Origin: UBA1756 sp045132235
Lineage (GTDB): Bacteria; Bacteroidota; Bacteroidia; Bacteroidales; WCHB1-69
Direction: 5' to 3'
Length of the DNA stretch: 64,000 nucleotides
Assembly: GCA_045132235.1 (NCBI GenBank)
Contig: JBGURX010000021.1
Span: 1 to 64,000, forward strand
Shown: piece by piece, positions 49,646-58,187 of the stretch
How the letters are laid out: every line of letters begins with the position of its first letter
Position numbering within the stretch: position 1 is the stretch's first letter
The notes under the pieces: generated by a model
Told to the model about the DNA's origin: nothing
The model's database searches: none
What the model saw: only the letters and a program-made list of their open reading frames with translations
Translations under genes and position numbers: made by a program

Positions 49646-50182
49646 ATGAGTGATTTCAAAGACCAGAGCGACATTCTGCGCTCCAAACCCGTGCTGGAGG
49701 TCTTCGCCATTGCCTCCGAATTCTGTATGTTTATCGACAGAATCGAGCAGGCCGAGCCTGACAAAGCCTTGACATTCCTGCAGAGCATCCTGCCCGCGCT
49801 CTACCTCAAGGGGTCGATGCTGCCCGATGTGGAGGTGCAGGACGACTCCGCCAACGAGCGTTTCGTGACCGAGGAGGAGTACGAGACCCTGCGCTACCGC
49901 CTCGCCCGATACTTCGACACCCGCGACTACTTCTCCACCGTGGACCTCACCGACGGCAGCATCGAGTCGGTGCCCACCTCGCTGTCGGAACTGCTGGCCG
50001 ACATTTATACCGACTTGAAGGACTTCCTCATCCTGTACGCCAAGGAGAACCCCAGCGCGAAGGAGAACGCCGTGGCCGCCTGCCACTATTACTACCATGT
50101 GGGCTGGGGCAGTCGCATCGTCACCGCCCTCCCGCAGATCCACCATCTTGTGGCCGCTGCCACGCTTCCGGAAGAGGAGTAA
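49646..50182 (+). CDS. DUF5063 family protein
   Basis: 178 aa, soluble and helical, no signal peptide. The family is common in Bacteroidota and of unknown function. Segments such as LEVFAIASEFCMFIDRIEQA and KENAVAACHYYYHVGWGSRI match it. The terminator of the upstream lipoproteins ends about 10 bp before its start, so any own promoter must overlap that hairpin, or it depends on read-through. Confidence 0.75.
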   Translation: MSDFKDQSDILRSKPVLEVFAIASEFCMFIDRIEQAEPDKALTFLQSILPALYLKGSMLPDVEVQDDSANERFVTEEEYETLRYRLARYFDTRDYFSTVDLTDGSIESVPTSLSELLADIYTDLKDFLILYAKENPSAKENAVAACHYYYHVGWGSRIVTALPQIHHLVAAATLPEEE

Positions 50183-50215
50183 CAATTTTCACTTTTTATT
50201 TCTCAATTTATTTCG

Positions 50216-50223
50216 TAACTTTG
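50216..50223 (+). promoter_or_regulatory. -7 promoter element for pgk
   Basis: TAACTTTG followed by C, 41 bp before the ATG. Confidence 0.6.
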
Positions 50224-50263
50224 CCGCGTTATTCTCGAAAATCAATCATTAAAAATATTCATC

Positions 50264-51460
50264 ATGAAATCCATCGATTTGGCTCCTTTGAAAGGAAAGA
50301 AAGTACTGGTAAGAGTGGACTATAATGTTCCGCTGAACGAACAGTTAGAGGTGACCGACACCACCCGTATCGTGCGCACGGTCAACACGGTGAAGAAGAT
50401 TCAGAACGAGGGCGGCATCGCCATCCTCATGTCGCATCTGGGCCGCCCGAAAGGCGTGGCCAGCGACAAGTTCTCGCTGAAACATATTGTGACCACGGCC
50501 AGCGAGGTGCTGGGCACCCCCGTCACCTTCCTCGGCGATGTGCTGGATGCTGATGTGGAGAAAAAGGTGGCCGAATTGAAACCCGGCGACGTTGCGCTGC
50601 TCGAGAACCTGCGCTTCCACAACGAGGAGGAGGCCGGCGACGAGAACTTCGCCCGCCAGATCGCCCGCCTCGGCGACCTGTATGTGAACGACGCTTTCGG
50701 CACCGCCCACCGCGCACACGCCTCCACCGCTACCATCACGAAGTTTTTCCCCGGCCAGTGCTATGCCGGCTACCTGCTCTACGAAGAGGCCACCAACCTC
50801 GACATGGTGCTCAACAATGCCGGTCATCCTTTCACCGCCATCATCGGCGGCAGCAAGGTGTCGTCCAAACTCAAAATTATCACACATCTGCTCGAAAAGG
50901 TCGATAACCTCATCATCGCCGGCGGCATGAGCTACACCTTCCTTCACGCCATGGGCGTCAAGATCGGCAACTCGTTGCTGGAAGAGGATATGATTCCCGT
51001 TGCCAAGGACATCATCAACCACGCGCACCTCAAGGGTGTGGACATCTACCTGCCCATCGACAATATCTGCGCCGACAAGTTCGACAATAACGCCAACCAA
51101 TACATTACCACCCACAACGATATTCCCGAAGGGTGGGAAGGCATGGACATCGGTCCCCGCACCATCCGCAAGTTCGCGGCCATCATCAAGAATGCCAACA
51201 CCATTCTGTGGAACGGACCGGTGGGCGTTTATGAGTTCCCGAATTTCGAGAAGGGTACTCAGTCGGTGGCATTGTGCGTGGCTGTGGCCACCATGTCGGG
51301 CGCTTTCTCCCTCATCGGCGGCGGCGACTCCATTGCAGCGGTCAACAACTTCCACCTTGCCAACCAAGTCTCCTATATCAGCACCGGCGGCGGTGCCATG
51401 CTGGAGTATCTGGAAGGCCGCGAGCTTCCGGGCATCAAGGCACTCAACGAGGACAAGTAA
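50264..51460 (+). CDS. pgk: Phosphoglycerate kinase
   Basis: Glycolytic enzyme making ATP from 1,3-bisphosphoglycerate. 398 aa. Full family pattern: KVLVRVDYNVPL, MSHLGRPKG, LLENLRFHNEEE, DAFGTAHRAHAST, IIGGSKVSSKLKII, NGPVGVYEFPNFEKGT, and the nucleotide-binding GGGDSIAA with GGGAMLEYLEG at the end. Confidence 0.97.
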   Translation: MKSIDLAPLKGKKVLVRVDYNVPLNEQLEVTDTTRIVRTVNTVKKIQNEGGIAILMSHLGRPKGVASDKFSLKHIVTTASEVLGTPVTFLGDVLDADVEKKVAELKPGDVALLENLRFHNEEEAGDENFARQIARLGDLYVNDAFGTAHRAHASTATITKFFPGQCYAGYLLYEEATNLDMVLNNAGHPFTAIIGGSKVSSKLKIITHLLEKVDNLIIAGGMSYTFLHAMGVKIGNSLLEEDMIPVAKDIINHAHLKGVDIYLPIDNICADKFDNNANQYITTHNDIPEGWEGMDIGPRTIRKFAAIIKNANTILWNGPVGVYEFPNFEKGTQSVALCVAVATMSGAFSLIGGGDSIAAVNNFHLANQVSYISTGGGAMLEYLEGRELPGIKALNEDK

Positions 51461-51496
51461 TTCCCCTTTATATCATTATTCATCTTAATTCAAAAA

Positions 51497-51832
51497 ATGG
51501 AAAACGAAAACAACACCCTGACTGAACAGCCGCAGTACATTAATCCCGCTCCAGCGCCGGCCCCCAATTTCCTCCCGGTGGCCATCGTAGCCGTTGCGCT
51601 TGCAGCCATTCCTTTTGCAGGCATTGCCTCCATCATTTTGGGTGCAAAAAACAAAAAGAAAATCAAAAACTACCTTGCCGAAGGCGGTCCTAAAACAGCT
51701 ATGGTAAAGGTCAGCTCTATTCTGAGCACGGTCGGCCTCTGGTTTGGCTTGGGTATGACCATTTATTGGACTATCTATTTCTCTGTGATTGCAATAGCTG
51801 CGATCTCTTCAGCAGCTGTGGCTTCGTTTTAG
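51497..51832 (+). CDS. Small membrane protein with two TM segments
   Basis: 111 aa. Pro-rich cytosolic N-terminus (about 1-28), TM1 (FLPVAIVAVALAAIPFAGIA), a basic GAKNKKKIKNYLAEGG loop, TM2 (VSSILSTVGLWFGLGMTIYW) and a hydrophobic tail. Resembles small Bacteroidota proteins annotated CCC/DUF4190-like. Unknown function; 36 bp after pgk on the same strand. Confidence 0.65.
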   Translation: MENENNTLTEQPQYINPAPAPAPNFLPVAIVAVALAAIPFAGIASIILGAKNKKKIKNYLAEGGPKTAMVKVSSILSTVGLWFGLGMTIYWTIYFSVIAIAAISSAAVASF

Positions 51833-51855
51833 TATCAGCGTAATAGATTGTTGAG

Positions 51856-53289
51856 TCAGGAGTTTTTCTCCTGCTCACGATGTCGCAACACCACATTCAC
51901 CTGCGGGTATTTGGCTCGCAGGTGGTCGGCAACGCTCTGCGCGAAATACACCGACCGGTGCTGTCCACCCGTGCAGCCGCAGCTGACACACAGGTGCGAG
52001 AACTGCCGCTCCAAGTAGTTGTCCACGCTCATGTCCACGATAGCGAACAGATGCTGCTTGAAAGTCTCCACCTCGGGATAGCGCTCCAAGTAGTCGATCA
52101 CGCACTGGTCGCGGCCGGTGAAGGTGCGATAGGCTTTCTCGCGTCCCGGGTTGGGCAGTGCGCGGCAGTCGAACACGAACCCGCCGCCATTGTCCGACTC
52201 ATCCTCTGGAATACCTTTCTTGAACGAGAAGCTGCTCACCACTACGGTCAGTTTTCCATCCTCTCTCTTTTCGGGAGTCCATCGCCGTGCCGTGATGGCT
52301 TTCATCACCTTCTCCAATTCCGGAACATTTATTGCAATCTTTTTATTTTCAATTAAATAGCGAAGATTTTCCACCGCTGGCGGGATGCTTTGCAGGAAAT
52401 GGCTTTTCCGCTCGAAGTAGCCGCGATAGCCGTAGGCTCCCAGCACCTGCAACGCCCGGATCAGCACAAAGCCGTAATAGCGCTGCCGGAAATCCTTTGC
52501 GTCAACAGGCAGCTGTTTTTGCAGCTCCTGCAAGTAGTAATCCAACAGCTCCTCGCGCAGCTGCTCCGACAGTCCCGCCCGCGCCTGAACCAACAGCGAG
52601 GCGACGTCATACTGCAATGCGCCTTTTCTTCCTCCTTGATAATCAATAAAATAGACATCTTCGTCTTTAATCATGATGTTCCTCGACTGGAAATCACGGA
52701 ACAGGAAAAAGTCGGAGGGGGTCTCCTCAAGGTAGTCCATCAGCGTCTGAAAGTCGTTTTCCAGCAGCTGTTCGTCGAAAGGGATGTAGGTCAGTTTGAG
52801 GAAGAAATATTTGAAATAGTTGAGGTCCCACTGCATCGACTGTCGGTCGAAGGCTTCGCGGGGGTAGCACACCGAGAAGTCGAAATCTTTGCGGCCGCAA
52901 AGCTGTATGCGCACCAGCTCGTGCAGCGCCGCCTTGAAGTAGTCCACCACGTCGCTGGGCAGTTCGCCGCCGCACTCTTTCCGCCGCTTTTCCAAGTAGC
53001 TGAACAGGGTCTCGTCGCCGAGGTCGGAGAGCAGATAGTACTGCCGGTCGTCGCTCACCGTCAGGAGTTTAGGCACGTTGATGCCTTCGCGGTAGAAGAA
53101 GTCGGTGAAGGTGAAGAAGGCCTCGTTCTCTTTCACGTCGTCGTTGAACACGCCCATCAGGGTGGTGCCGTCGGCGAGGAAGAGGCGGGTGTAGATGCGG
53201 TGCGAGCCGGACTGTGCGATGCGGCTGCTTTTAGTGACCGCCGCGGAGGTGTAGGTGGCGGCAAGGGTAATTAATTGATTGATTTCCAT
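51856..53289 (-). CDS. APH-type sugar kinase fused to RapZ C-terminal domain
   Basis: 477 aa from the ATG at 53289 (MEINQLITLAATYTSAAVTK). An in-frame ATG 156 bp upstream is rejected because a -7 promoter element lies between. N-terminal part (about 1-330) is an aminoglycoside-phosphotransferase-type kinase: LFRDFQSRNIMIKDEDVYFI resembles the HxDxxxxN catalytic loop with Arg in the His place, and DYQGGRKGALQYDVASLL holds the metal-binding Asp. C-terminus (about 350-477) is the RapZ domain with CTGGQHRSVYFAQSVADHL, which binds amino sugar phosphate in E. coli RapZ. RapZ's N-terminal P-loop domain is missing. Probably a cell-wall-recycling or amino-sugar sensing kinase. Confidence 0.82.
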   Translation of the reverse strand: MEINQLITLAATYTSAAVTKSSRIAQSGSHRIYTRLFLADGTTLMGVFNDDVKENEAFFTFTDFFYREGINVPKLLTVSDDRQYYLLSDLGDETLFSYLEKRRKECGGELPSDVVDYFKAALHELVRIQLCGRKDFDFSVCYPREAFDRQSMQWDLNYFKYFFLKLTYIPFDEQLLENDFQTLMDYLEETPSDFFLFRDFQSRNIMIKDEDVYFIDYQGGRKGALQYDVASLLVQARAGLSEQLREELLDYYLQELQKQLPVDAKDFRQRYYGFVLIRALQVLGAYGYRGYFERKSHFLQSIPPAVENLRYLIENKKIAINVPELEKVMKAITARRWTPEKREDGKLTVVVSSFSFKKGIPEDESDNGGGFVFDCRALPNPGREKAYRTFTGRDQCVIDYLERYPEVETFKQHLFAIVDMSVDNYLERQFSHLCVSCGCTGGQHRSVYFAQSVADHLRAKYPQVNVVLRHREQEKNS

Positions 53290-53374
53290 TTTATTTTTGA
53301 AAGGAAGATAGGGGAACGAGACCTGTGGATTGAGCTGTTCCCCATAGATTCGTATGGTTGTTGCTTCTTGCCTG

Positions 53375-53382
53375 CAAAAGTA
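53375..53382 (-). promoter_or_regulatory. -7 promoter element for the kinase-RapZ gene
   Basis: Reads TACTTTTG on the minus strand. It lies upstream of the chosen ATG at 53289 and supports it. Confidence 0.6.
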
Positions 53383-53404
53383 CGATTTTTTCCAATAATT
53401 TTTG

Positions 53405-53412
53405 TATCTTTG
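53405..53412 (+). promoter_or_regulatory. -7 promoter element for the radical SAM gene
   Basis: TATCTTTG followed by C, 58 bp before the ATG. Divergent with and 23 bp from the promoter at 53375. Confidence 0.6.
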
Positions 53413-53469
53413 CTGCCAAAATGTTGTGATAGACGAGAAAATCATATCATTAAAGATTCTCTATAACCC

Positions 53470-54096
53470 ATGTTGCAACCAGCACCCTTCATCGGTATTA
53501 TACGGCATCGCATCGGCATTGATGGCGACGGGGTGACCACTTTGGCGGCCTTCCACGGCTGTCCGCTGCACTGCCGCTACTGTCTGAACCCGTCCTGTCT
53601 CGGTTCGGCGGAACGGTTGCGCTGTCTGACGCCGGAGCAGCTTTACGAGGAGGTGCGCATCGACCAGCTGTACTTTCTGGCCACCGGTGGCGGGGTTTGT
53701 TTCGGCGGTGGCGAGCCGCTGCTGCGCCCCGACTACCTCATCCGTTTCCGCGAGTTGTGCGGCTCCGACTGGCAGCTCACCCTTGAAACCTCCCTCAACG
53801 TGCCGGAGGAGAACCTGCAGGCGGTGCTGCCTCATGTGAATGCCTTCATCGTGGATATCAAGGACCTGCATCCCGACATTTACCAGCAGTACACCGGCCA
53901 GCCGATCACCCGACTCCTGCGGAATTTGGAACACCTTGCGGGCCACTTCCCCACCCAGCAGGTGGTGGTGCGCGTGCCGCTCATCCCCGACTACAACACC
54001 GACGACGACCGGGCGTGGAGCGTGGAGCAGCTGCAAGCCCACGGCTTTGAGCGTTTCGACAAGTTCACGTACCGCACGGAGGGAAACCGCCAGTAG
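53470..54096 (+). CDS. Short radical SAM activating-enzyme-like protein
   Basis: 208 aa, minimal TIM-like core. CX3CX2C motif in HGCPLHCRYCLNPSC (about 34-48) binds the 4Fe-4S cluster; VCFGGGEPLL is the GGE SAM motif. Similar in size to pyruvate-formate-lyase and anaerobic-RNR activases. No glycyl-radical enzyme gene is adjacent, so the target is unknown. It converges on nothing and ends 138 bp before the accessory cluster. Confidence 0.85.
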   Translation: MLQPAPFIGIIRHRIGIDGDGVTTLAAFHGCPLHCRYCLNPSCLGSAERLRCLTPEQLYEEVRIDQLYFLATGGGVCFGGGEPLLRPDYLIRFRELCGSDWQLTLETSLNVPEENLQAVLPHVNAFIVDIKDLHPDIYQQYTGQPITRLLRNLEHLAGHFPTQQVVVRVPLIPDYNTDDDRAWSVEQLQAHGFERFDKFTYRTEGNRQ

Positions 54097-54234
54097 GGGC
54101 GCGAAGCGGCCACTCAATATTTATTTCGCTGAATAATTTATATAATTCGCTGAAAAATAAATTGCGAAAACTATCGTTATTTCTATACCACCTCCTTCAA
54201 AACCAACTTTTTACAAAAAAAATCCCCCGCCATT

Positions 54235-55272
54235 ATGAAACACATCCTCCTATCCATTTCCCTTTGCCTCCTCCTTGGTAGCGTTTCCGCGCAGAGCCGC
54301 AAGGATATCAGACAGTATTATTATTGGGTCAACCAAGCAGAACTGTCCATCTGCGACAGCAACTTCCAGCGGGCCTCCGACTGCTATCACACTGCTTTTA
54401 CTTTCAAGAGAGCCTGCATCAGGGATGCCCATTTCGCATTTCAGCTCAACAGCATGTATCTCTACAACTTGGACCGTGCCTGCGAGGCGTTCCACTTCCT
54501 TGTGCAGGCGGGGGACAAAGCATACAACGAGTACGGCTCTTATTTGGAAGACACAACGGTCTATCCGGAGTTGTGGAATTGTATGAAGATTATATCAGAT
54601 ACGACCCAATCATTAGTGGATGAGAATCTGTACAATGCTTTGAATGAAATAAGAAAAGATGACCAAAGGGTGCGGATGGCCTTTTATGAGAGCGACGAAC
54701 TTGCATACGCGACCATTGGCCACACCGACAGCCTGAATTTCCAAAAAGCACAACAGATTTTCAAACAGTATAAGGATATTGATGAATATAATTCAGGGGG
54801 TGCCGTAATGATGAGTGCGGTCTTCATTCATTTTGCCAGATTGCGATTGACGACGCCCGATGTTTTTTATGAAAAGTTGGTAAAAAGTGGGAACCTTAGT
54901 GCAGCCAGTTATATGCAAAACTATGACTATTGCTACCATTCCATCTTCAAAGGTGACGACAAGACCACTTACGGCACCGACCCTTCGTACACCTATATCA
55001 TCAACAACACCTTATTTATCCGTTATCCTGACGATATTCAAAAAATCAATAAGAATCGCAAAAAGCTCAATGTGGCCGAAACGTGGGAAGATTATGTGAC
55101 GAAGGTTCTTTACGTTAACCGGCACAAGGATGGATTCAGGTTCTATCCCAGGCAGTATGTGATTCGCGGCGGCGAAGCGGAGGAGGAACAGCATGAGAAA
55201 GATGAGCGTGCCCGTTACGACAGCGGTGAAGTAAAAGGGATGTATTACGAATTAAACACCAGAGAACAATGA
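54235..55272 (+). CDS. Secreted QYYYW/QAEL family protein (copy 1)
   Basis: 345 aa, family not recognised. Signal peptide (MKHILLSISLCLLLGSVSA) then SRKDIRQYYYWVNQAELSIC, helical throughout. Compared with the paralogue at 57147 the shared positions are QSRK-x-(I/V)-RQYYYW and NQAEL-x-ICD at the N-terminus, and INKNRKKLNVAETWEDYVTK near residue 285. The C-terminal tail is charged and differs. It ends overlapping the SUMF1 gene by 4 bp (ATGA), so it is translationally coupled. First gene of a seven-gene exported operon. No clear promoter motif was found in the 138-bp gap after the radical SAM gene. Confidence 0.7.
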   Translation: MKHILLSISLCLLLGSVSAQSRKDIRQYYYWVNQAELSICDSNFQRASDCYHTAFTFKRACIRDAHFAFQLNSMYLYNLDRACEAFHFLVQAGDKAYNEYGSYLEDTTVYPELWNCMKIISDTTQSLVDENLYNALNEIRKDDQRVRMAFYESDELAYATIGHTDSLNFQKAQQIFKQYKDIDEYNSGGAVMMSAVFIHFARLRLTTPDVFYEKLVKSGNLSAASYMQNYDYCYHSIFKGDDKTTYGTDPSYTYIINNTLFIRYPDDIQKINKNRKKLNVAETWEDYVTKVLYVNRHKDGFRFYPRQYVIRGGEAEEEQHEKDERARYDSGEVKGMYYELNTREQ

Positions 55273-56093
55273 AATTTGGCAAATTGTTGTTGTTTTTCGC
55301 CCTTTGGGGTGTGATTCCTATTTTCGCCCAGCGTATTGATACCGTTTGGATGGACAGCATCCCGATAGAGATGGTCTTCGTGGAGGGAGGGTCTTTTGTG
55401 CAAGGGTGCGATACGAAAGATACTTCCATTCATTGTCCACAAACGAGTACTCCAGCTCATAAAGTAGTGCTAAACGACTTTTATATAGCAAAATATGAAC
55501 TGACACGTGAACTTTATTCGGCCATAATGGGCAAAGACCCTTCCATTTGTAGTTTTGAACATCCACGCAGGTTATGTCCTGTCGAGAATGTTTCTTGGTA
55601 TGACGCACAGGCTTTCATTGACACCTTGAATGCGAGAACAGGGATGCATTTTCGTCTTCCTACCGAAGCAGAATGGGAGTATGCGGCTCGTGGTGGGAAG
55701 TATCACAGTCCGTTCCGTTTTGCTGGCAGCCATAACATCAACGATGTGGGATGGCGTGTGGAAACAGACCCCAAAGTGAGAGGACAGGTTTGTCAATGGA
55801 CGAAACCTGTGGGGCAAAAGCAGCCGAATGCATTGGGACTGTACGACATGACCTGTAATGTCAAGGAGTGGTGCAGTGATTGGTTTTCGTCAGAATATTA
55901 TTCTTTGCAGAACTCATTCAAAAATCCTAAAGGTCTGGCACAAGGTGATGAAAAGGTGTGCCGTGGTGGTAGTTGGGGTGAAGGAGATATAAAGAATTGC
56001 TGGGTGTCGACCCGGAGCAAAAGCAATCCTGAAACCCATTCTCCATGTATTGGTTTCCGCCTTGCGATGGATGCCGAAGATGTTAAACAATAA
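55269..56093 (+). CDS. Secreted SUMF1/FGE-sulfatase-fold protein, predicted non-catalytic (A)
   Basis: 274 aa with signal peptide (MKFGKLLLFFALWGVIPIFA). SUMF1 domain over about 30-274: MVFVEGGSFVQG, YELTRELYSAIMG, VENVSWYDAQAFIDTLNART, FRLPTEAEWEYAARGG, ALGLYDMTCNVKEWCSDWFS, and the GGSW region. In catalytic FGE the latter holds two Cys (GGSYxC...C); here it reads CRGGSWGEGDIKNC, so the first Cys is Glu and the last is off by one. Not expected to make formylglycine. Coupled to the gene before it and followed by another SUMF1 gene 11 bp later. Confidence 0.85.
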   Translation: MKFGKLLLFFALWGVIPIFAQRIDTVWMDSIPIEMVFVEGGSFVQGCDTKDTSIHCPQTSTPAHKVVLNDFYIAKYELTRELYSAIMGKDPSICSFEHPRRLCPVENVSWYDAQAFIDTLNARTGMHFRLPTEAEWEYAARGGKYHSPFRFAGSHNINDVGWRVETDPKVRGQVCQWTKPVGQKQPNALGLYDMTCNVKEWCSDWFSSEYYSLQNSFKNPKGLAQGDEKVCRGGSWGEGDIKNCWVSTRSKSNPETHSPCIGFRLAMDAEDVKQ

Positions 56094-56104
56094 TTTTACA
56101 TATT

Positions 56105-57016
56105 ATGAAACCTAAAAACATAATTCTCGTCCTGATGGCGATGCTGCTGTTGGTTTCGGCGGCGGCGCAGCCCAAACGTTCCAAAGCGGACGTTAAAAAA
56201 GAAAAAGAACTGGTAGGCGCTTTCGTGCGGATACCCGAAAACAGCTTCACTATGCAGGATGTGTATGACGACGGCACCCTCGGGCCTGAAGTGGAGTACA
56301 AGACGGCCGCATTTTATATGCTCGAGACGGAAGTCACGAACAAGGCTTACAACGGCTTCCTGAATGATTTGAAAGCGCAGGGGCGCACAGAAGACTACGA
56401 AAAAGCGCGCTTCCGCTCCGAGAACTGGTACACTCCGAGAAGCCACAGCGAGCTGGGGCGACAGTATTATGACAATTATCCGGCATACGACCATTATCCG
56501 GCCGTCACTGTGCCTTACGAGGGCGCATTGCTCTTCTGCCAGTGGCTTACCGAAAAGGTGGGCAATCCCGAATGGGTGTATGAGCTGCCGTCGCAAATCC
56601 ACTGGGTGTGGGCAGCCAGCGGCGGGAAGGACGGTGTGCCCTACTCAATGGGCGAACCCTTTTTGACGGCAAGGGATGGTACCCCCTATTATCACTACCT
56701 GCATATTGATGATGCGTGGATTGCCCGCACGGACAGCGGATTCCAAGTTGTGGACAATCATCCCGGCACAATGCGTACCGACTTTATTGGCAGCGATATC
56801 CCCTTTCCAGCAAAGTCGCTACGGGCGAATGAGTACGGGCTGTACAATATGTGCGGCAATGTGGCGGAGATGGTCTCCAACCCCAACCTTGCGGTGGGCG
56901 GCAGCTGGCTCGACCCCGGCTACGACATTCGCATCTACAGCACCAAGGAATACACGCAGCCCTCGCCCCAGATCGGCTTCCGTGTGATTGCCCGCTGGGT
57001 GGGGAGGAAGGATTAA
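56105..57016 (+). CDS. Secreted SUMF1-fold protein, GldK/PorK-like (B)
   Basis: 303 aa with signal peptide (MKPKNIILVLMAMLLLVSAAAQ). Divergent SUMF1 domain: AFYMLETEVTNKAYNGFLND, HYPAVTVPYEGALLFCQWLT, WVYELPSQIHWVWAASGGK, NEYGLYNMCGNVAEMVSNPN, GGSWLDPGYDIRIYSTKEYT. The extended EVTNKAYNGFLNDL pattern is closer to T9SS gliding protein GldK/PorK than to sulfatase modifiers. The C-terminus ends GFRVIARWVG. No active-site Cys pair. An octamer repeat follows the stop. Confidence 0.8.
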   Translation: MKPKNIILVLMAMLLLVSAAAQPKRSKADVKKEKELVGAFVRIPENSFTMQDVYDDGTLGPEVEYKTAAFYMLETEVTNKAYNGFLNDLKAQGRTEDYEKARFRSENWYTPRSHSELGRQYYDNYPAYDHYPAVTVPYEGALLFCQWLTEKVGNPEWVYELPSQIHWVWAASGGKDGVPYSMGEPFLTARDGTPYYHYLHIDDAWIARTDSGFQVVDNHPGTMRTDFIGSDIPFPAKSLRANEYGLYNMCGNVAEMVSNPNLAVGGSWLDPGYDIRIYSTKEYTQPSPQIGFRVIARWVGRKD

Positions 57017-57062
57017 AGGATGAAGAGATTAAAAGATGAAAGGATGAAAAGATGAAAGGGGA
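57015..57062 (+). repeat. Octanucleotide repeat at the SUMF1 gene end
   Basis: Six 8-bp purine-rich units: AAAGGATG, AAGAGATT, AAAAGATG, AAAGGATG, AAAAGATG, AAAGGGGA. The gene's TAA stop overlaps the first unit. The next gene starts about 85 bp further. Confidence 0.7.
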
Positions 57063-57146
57063 TAGGTGCTTTGTCCTTCCGTGCGACTTAACAGCCCAAT
57101 GAATATAGAATTTTATGAACCTGCAACCAGATAAACCGCAATACCA

Positions 57147-58184
57147 ATGAAAAAAATCCTCTTTACCATCCTCCTCTGTTTGGTATTTTATGCACTTTCC
57201 GCGCAGAGCCGCAAGCAAGTCCGGCAGTACTACTACTGGATTAATCAGGCCGAGCTGGCCATCTGCGATGATAATCTACAGCTTGCGGATTCGCTCTATA
57301 CCCGAGCTTTCAGCATCAAGGAACCGCTGGCACGCGAAATGCGTACCGCCTACTGGGTGGCCGTTCAAACCGAAAACCACGAGAAAATCTTGCAGATAGC
57401 AAAATGCCGGATTGAATTGGGTGATGAGGGATTGGCTAATTCATATCAGTATATGTCGCCGCACTTTGACACGGTTGTTTACCAGCAATTGCTCGACATC
57501 GAGGCTCAAACGATTAAAACTTACTGTGTGAAATTTGACACGATCTTGGAGCATATCAATGAGCGTGACCAACGATACCGAATGCAAGGTATGGGGCGCT
57601 CACCGGAGCAGTTTGCATTGGATGATGAGAACCGTAAACTCATCAAGCAGTTTTACCGTGAATATCCTGACTTCAACGAATGCGTGGCGGGATTTTACTA
57701 TATGGGAATGTTGGGTGTTGTATTACTCCATGCCGTGCAGACGGACCACTATGACTTGCAACCACTGCTTCGCAAGAAAGTGATGGCTGGGATTTTCCCT
57801 GCCCAGCAATATATGGAACTGGAAGATGTATGGGCACAAATACATTCCTCACGAAACGAAATGTACGGTGAAGGAATGGGAAGCGAAAACATCTATTATA
57901 TCGGGAATACCTTGTTTGTAACACGTCCCGAAAACCTCAAGCAGATCAACAAGAACAGAAAAAAGCTGGGGGTTGCCGAAACATGGGAGGATGGCGTTAA
58001 AAAAATGATATGGGAATGCAAGCATAAAAACTCCTGCATTACCGGAAGCAGACATATCATAGTATTCGGCGATGAAGATGACGATGCCGCCGAGGTAGCG
58101 CGCTTGAAACAGGAAATCGATGCCGAGCACGCCAAAGGCGACTTTCATCGGATGTATTATGAAAGAAGTTCTAAAAATGAATAA
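57147..58184 (+). CDS. Secreted QYYYW/QAEL family protein (copy 2)
   Basis: 345 aa with signal peptide (MKKILFTILLCLVFYALSAQ). Same length as copy 1, with the shared N-terminus QSRKQVRQYYYWINQAELAI and the near-identical INKNRKKLGVAETWEDGVKK near residue 275. Between these the sequences diverge strongly, consistent with old duplication. Helical, exported, no recognised domain. It ends 3 bp before the next SUMF1 gene, repeating the copy 1/SUMF1 arrangement. Confidence 0.7.
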   Translation: MKKILFTILLCLVFYALSAQSRKQVRQYYYWINQAELAICDDNLQLADSLYTRAFSIKEPLAREMRTAYWVAVQTENHEKILQIAKCRIELGDEGLANSYQYMSPHFDTVVYQQLLDIEAQTIKTYCVKFDTILEHINERDQRYRMQGMGRSPEQFALDDENRKLIKQFYREYPDFNECVAGFYYMGMLGVVLLHAVQTDHYDLQPLLRKKVMAGIFPAQQYMELEDVWAQIHSSRNEMYGEGMGSENIYYIGNTLFVTRPENLKQINKNRKKLGVAETWEDGVKKMIWECKHKNSCITGSRHIIVFGDEDDDAAEVARLKQEIDAEHAKGDFHRMYYERSSKNE

Positions 58185-58187
58185 CCG

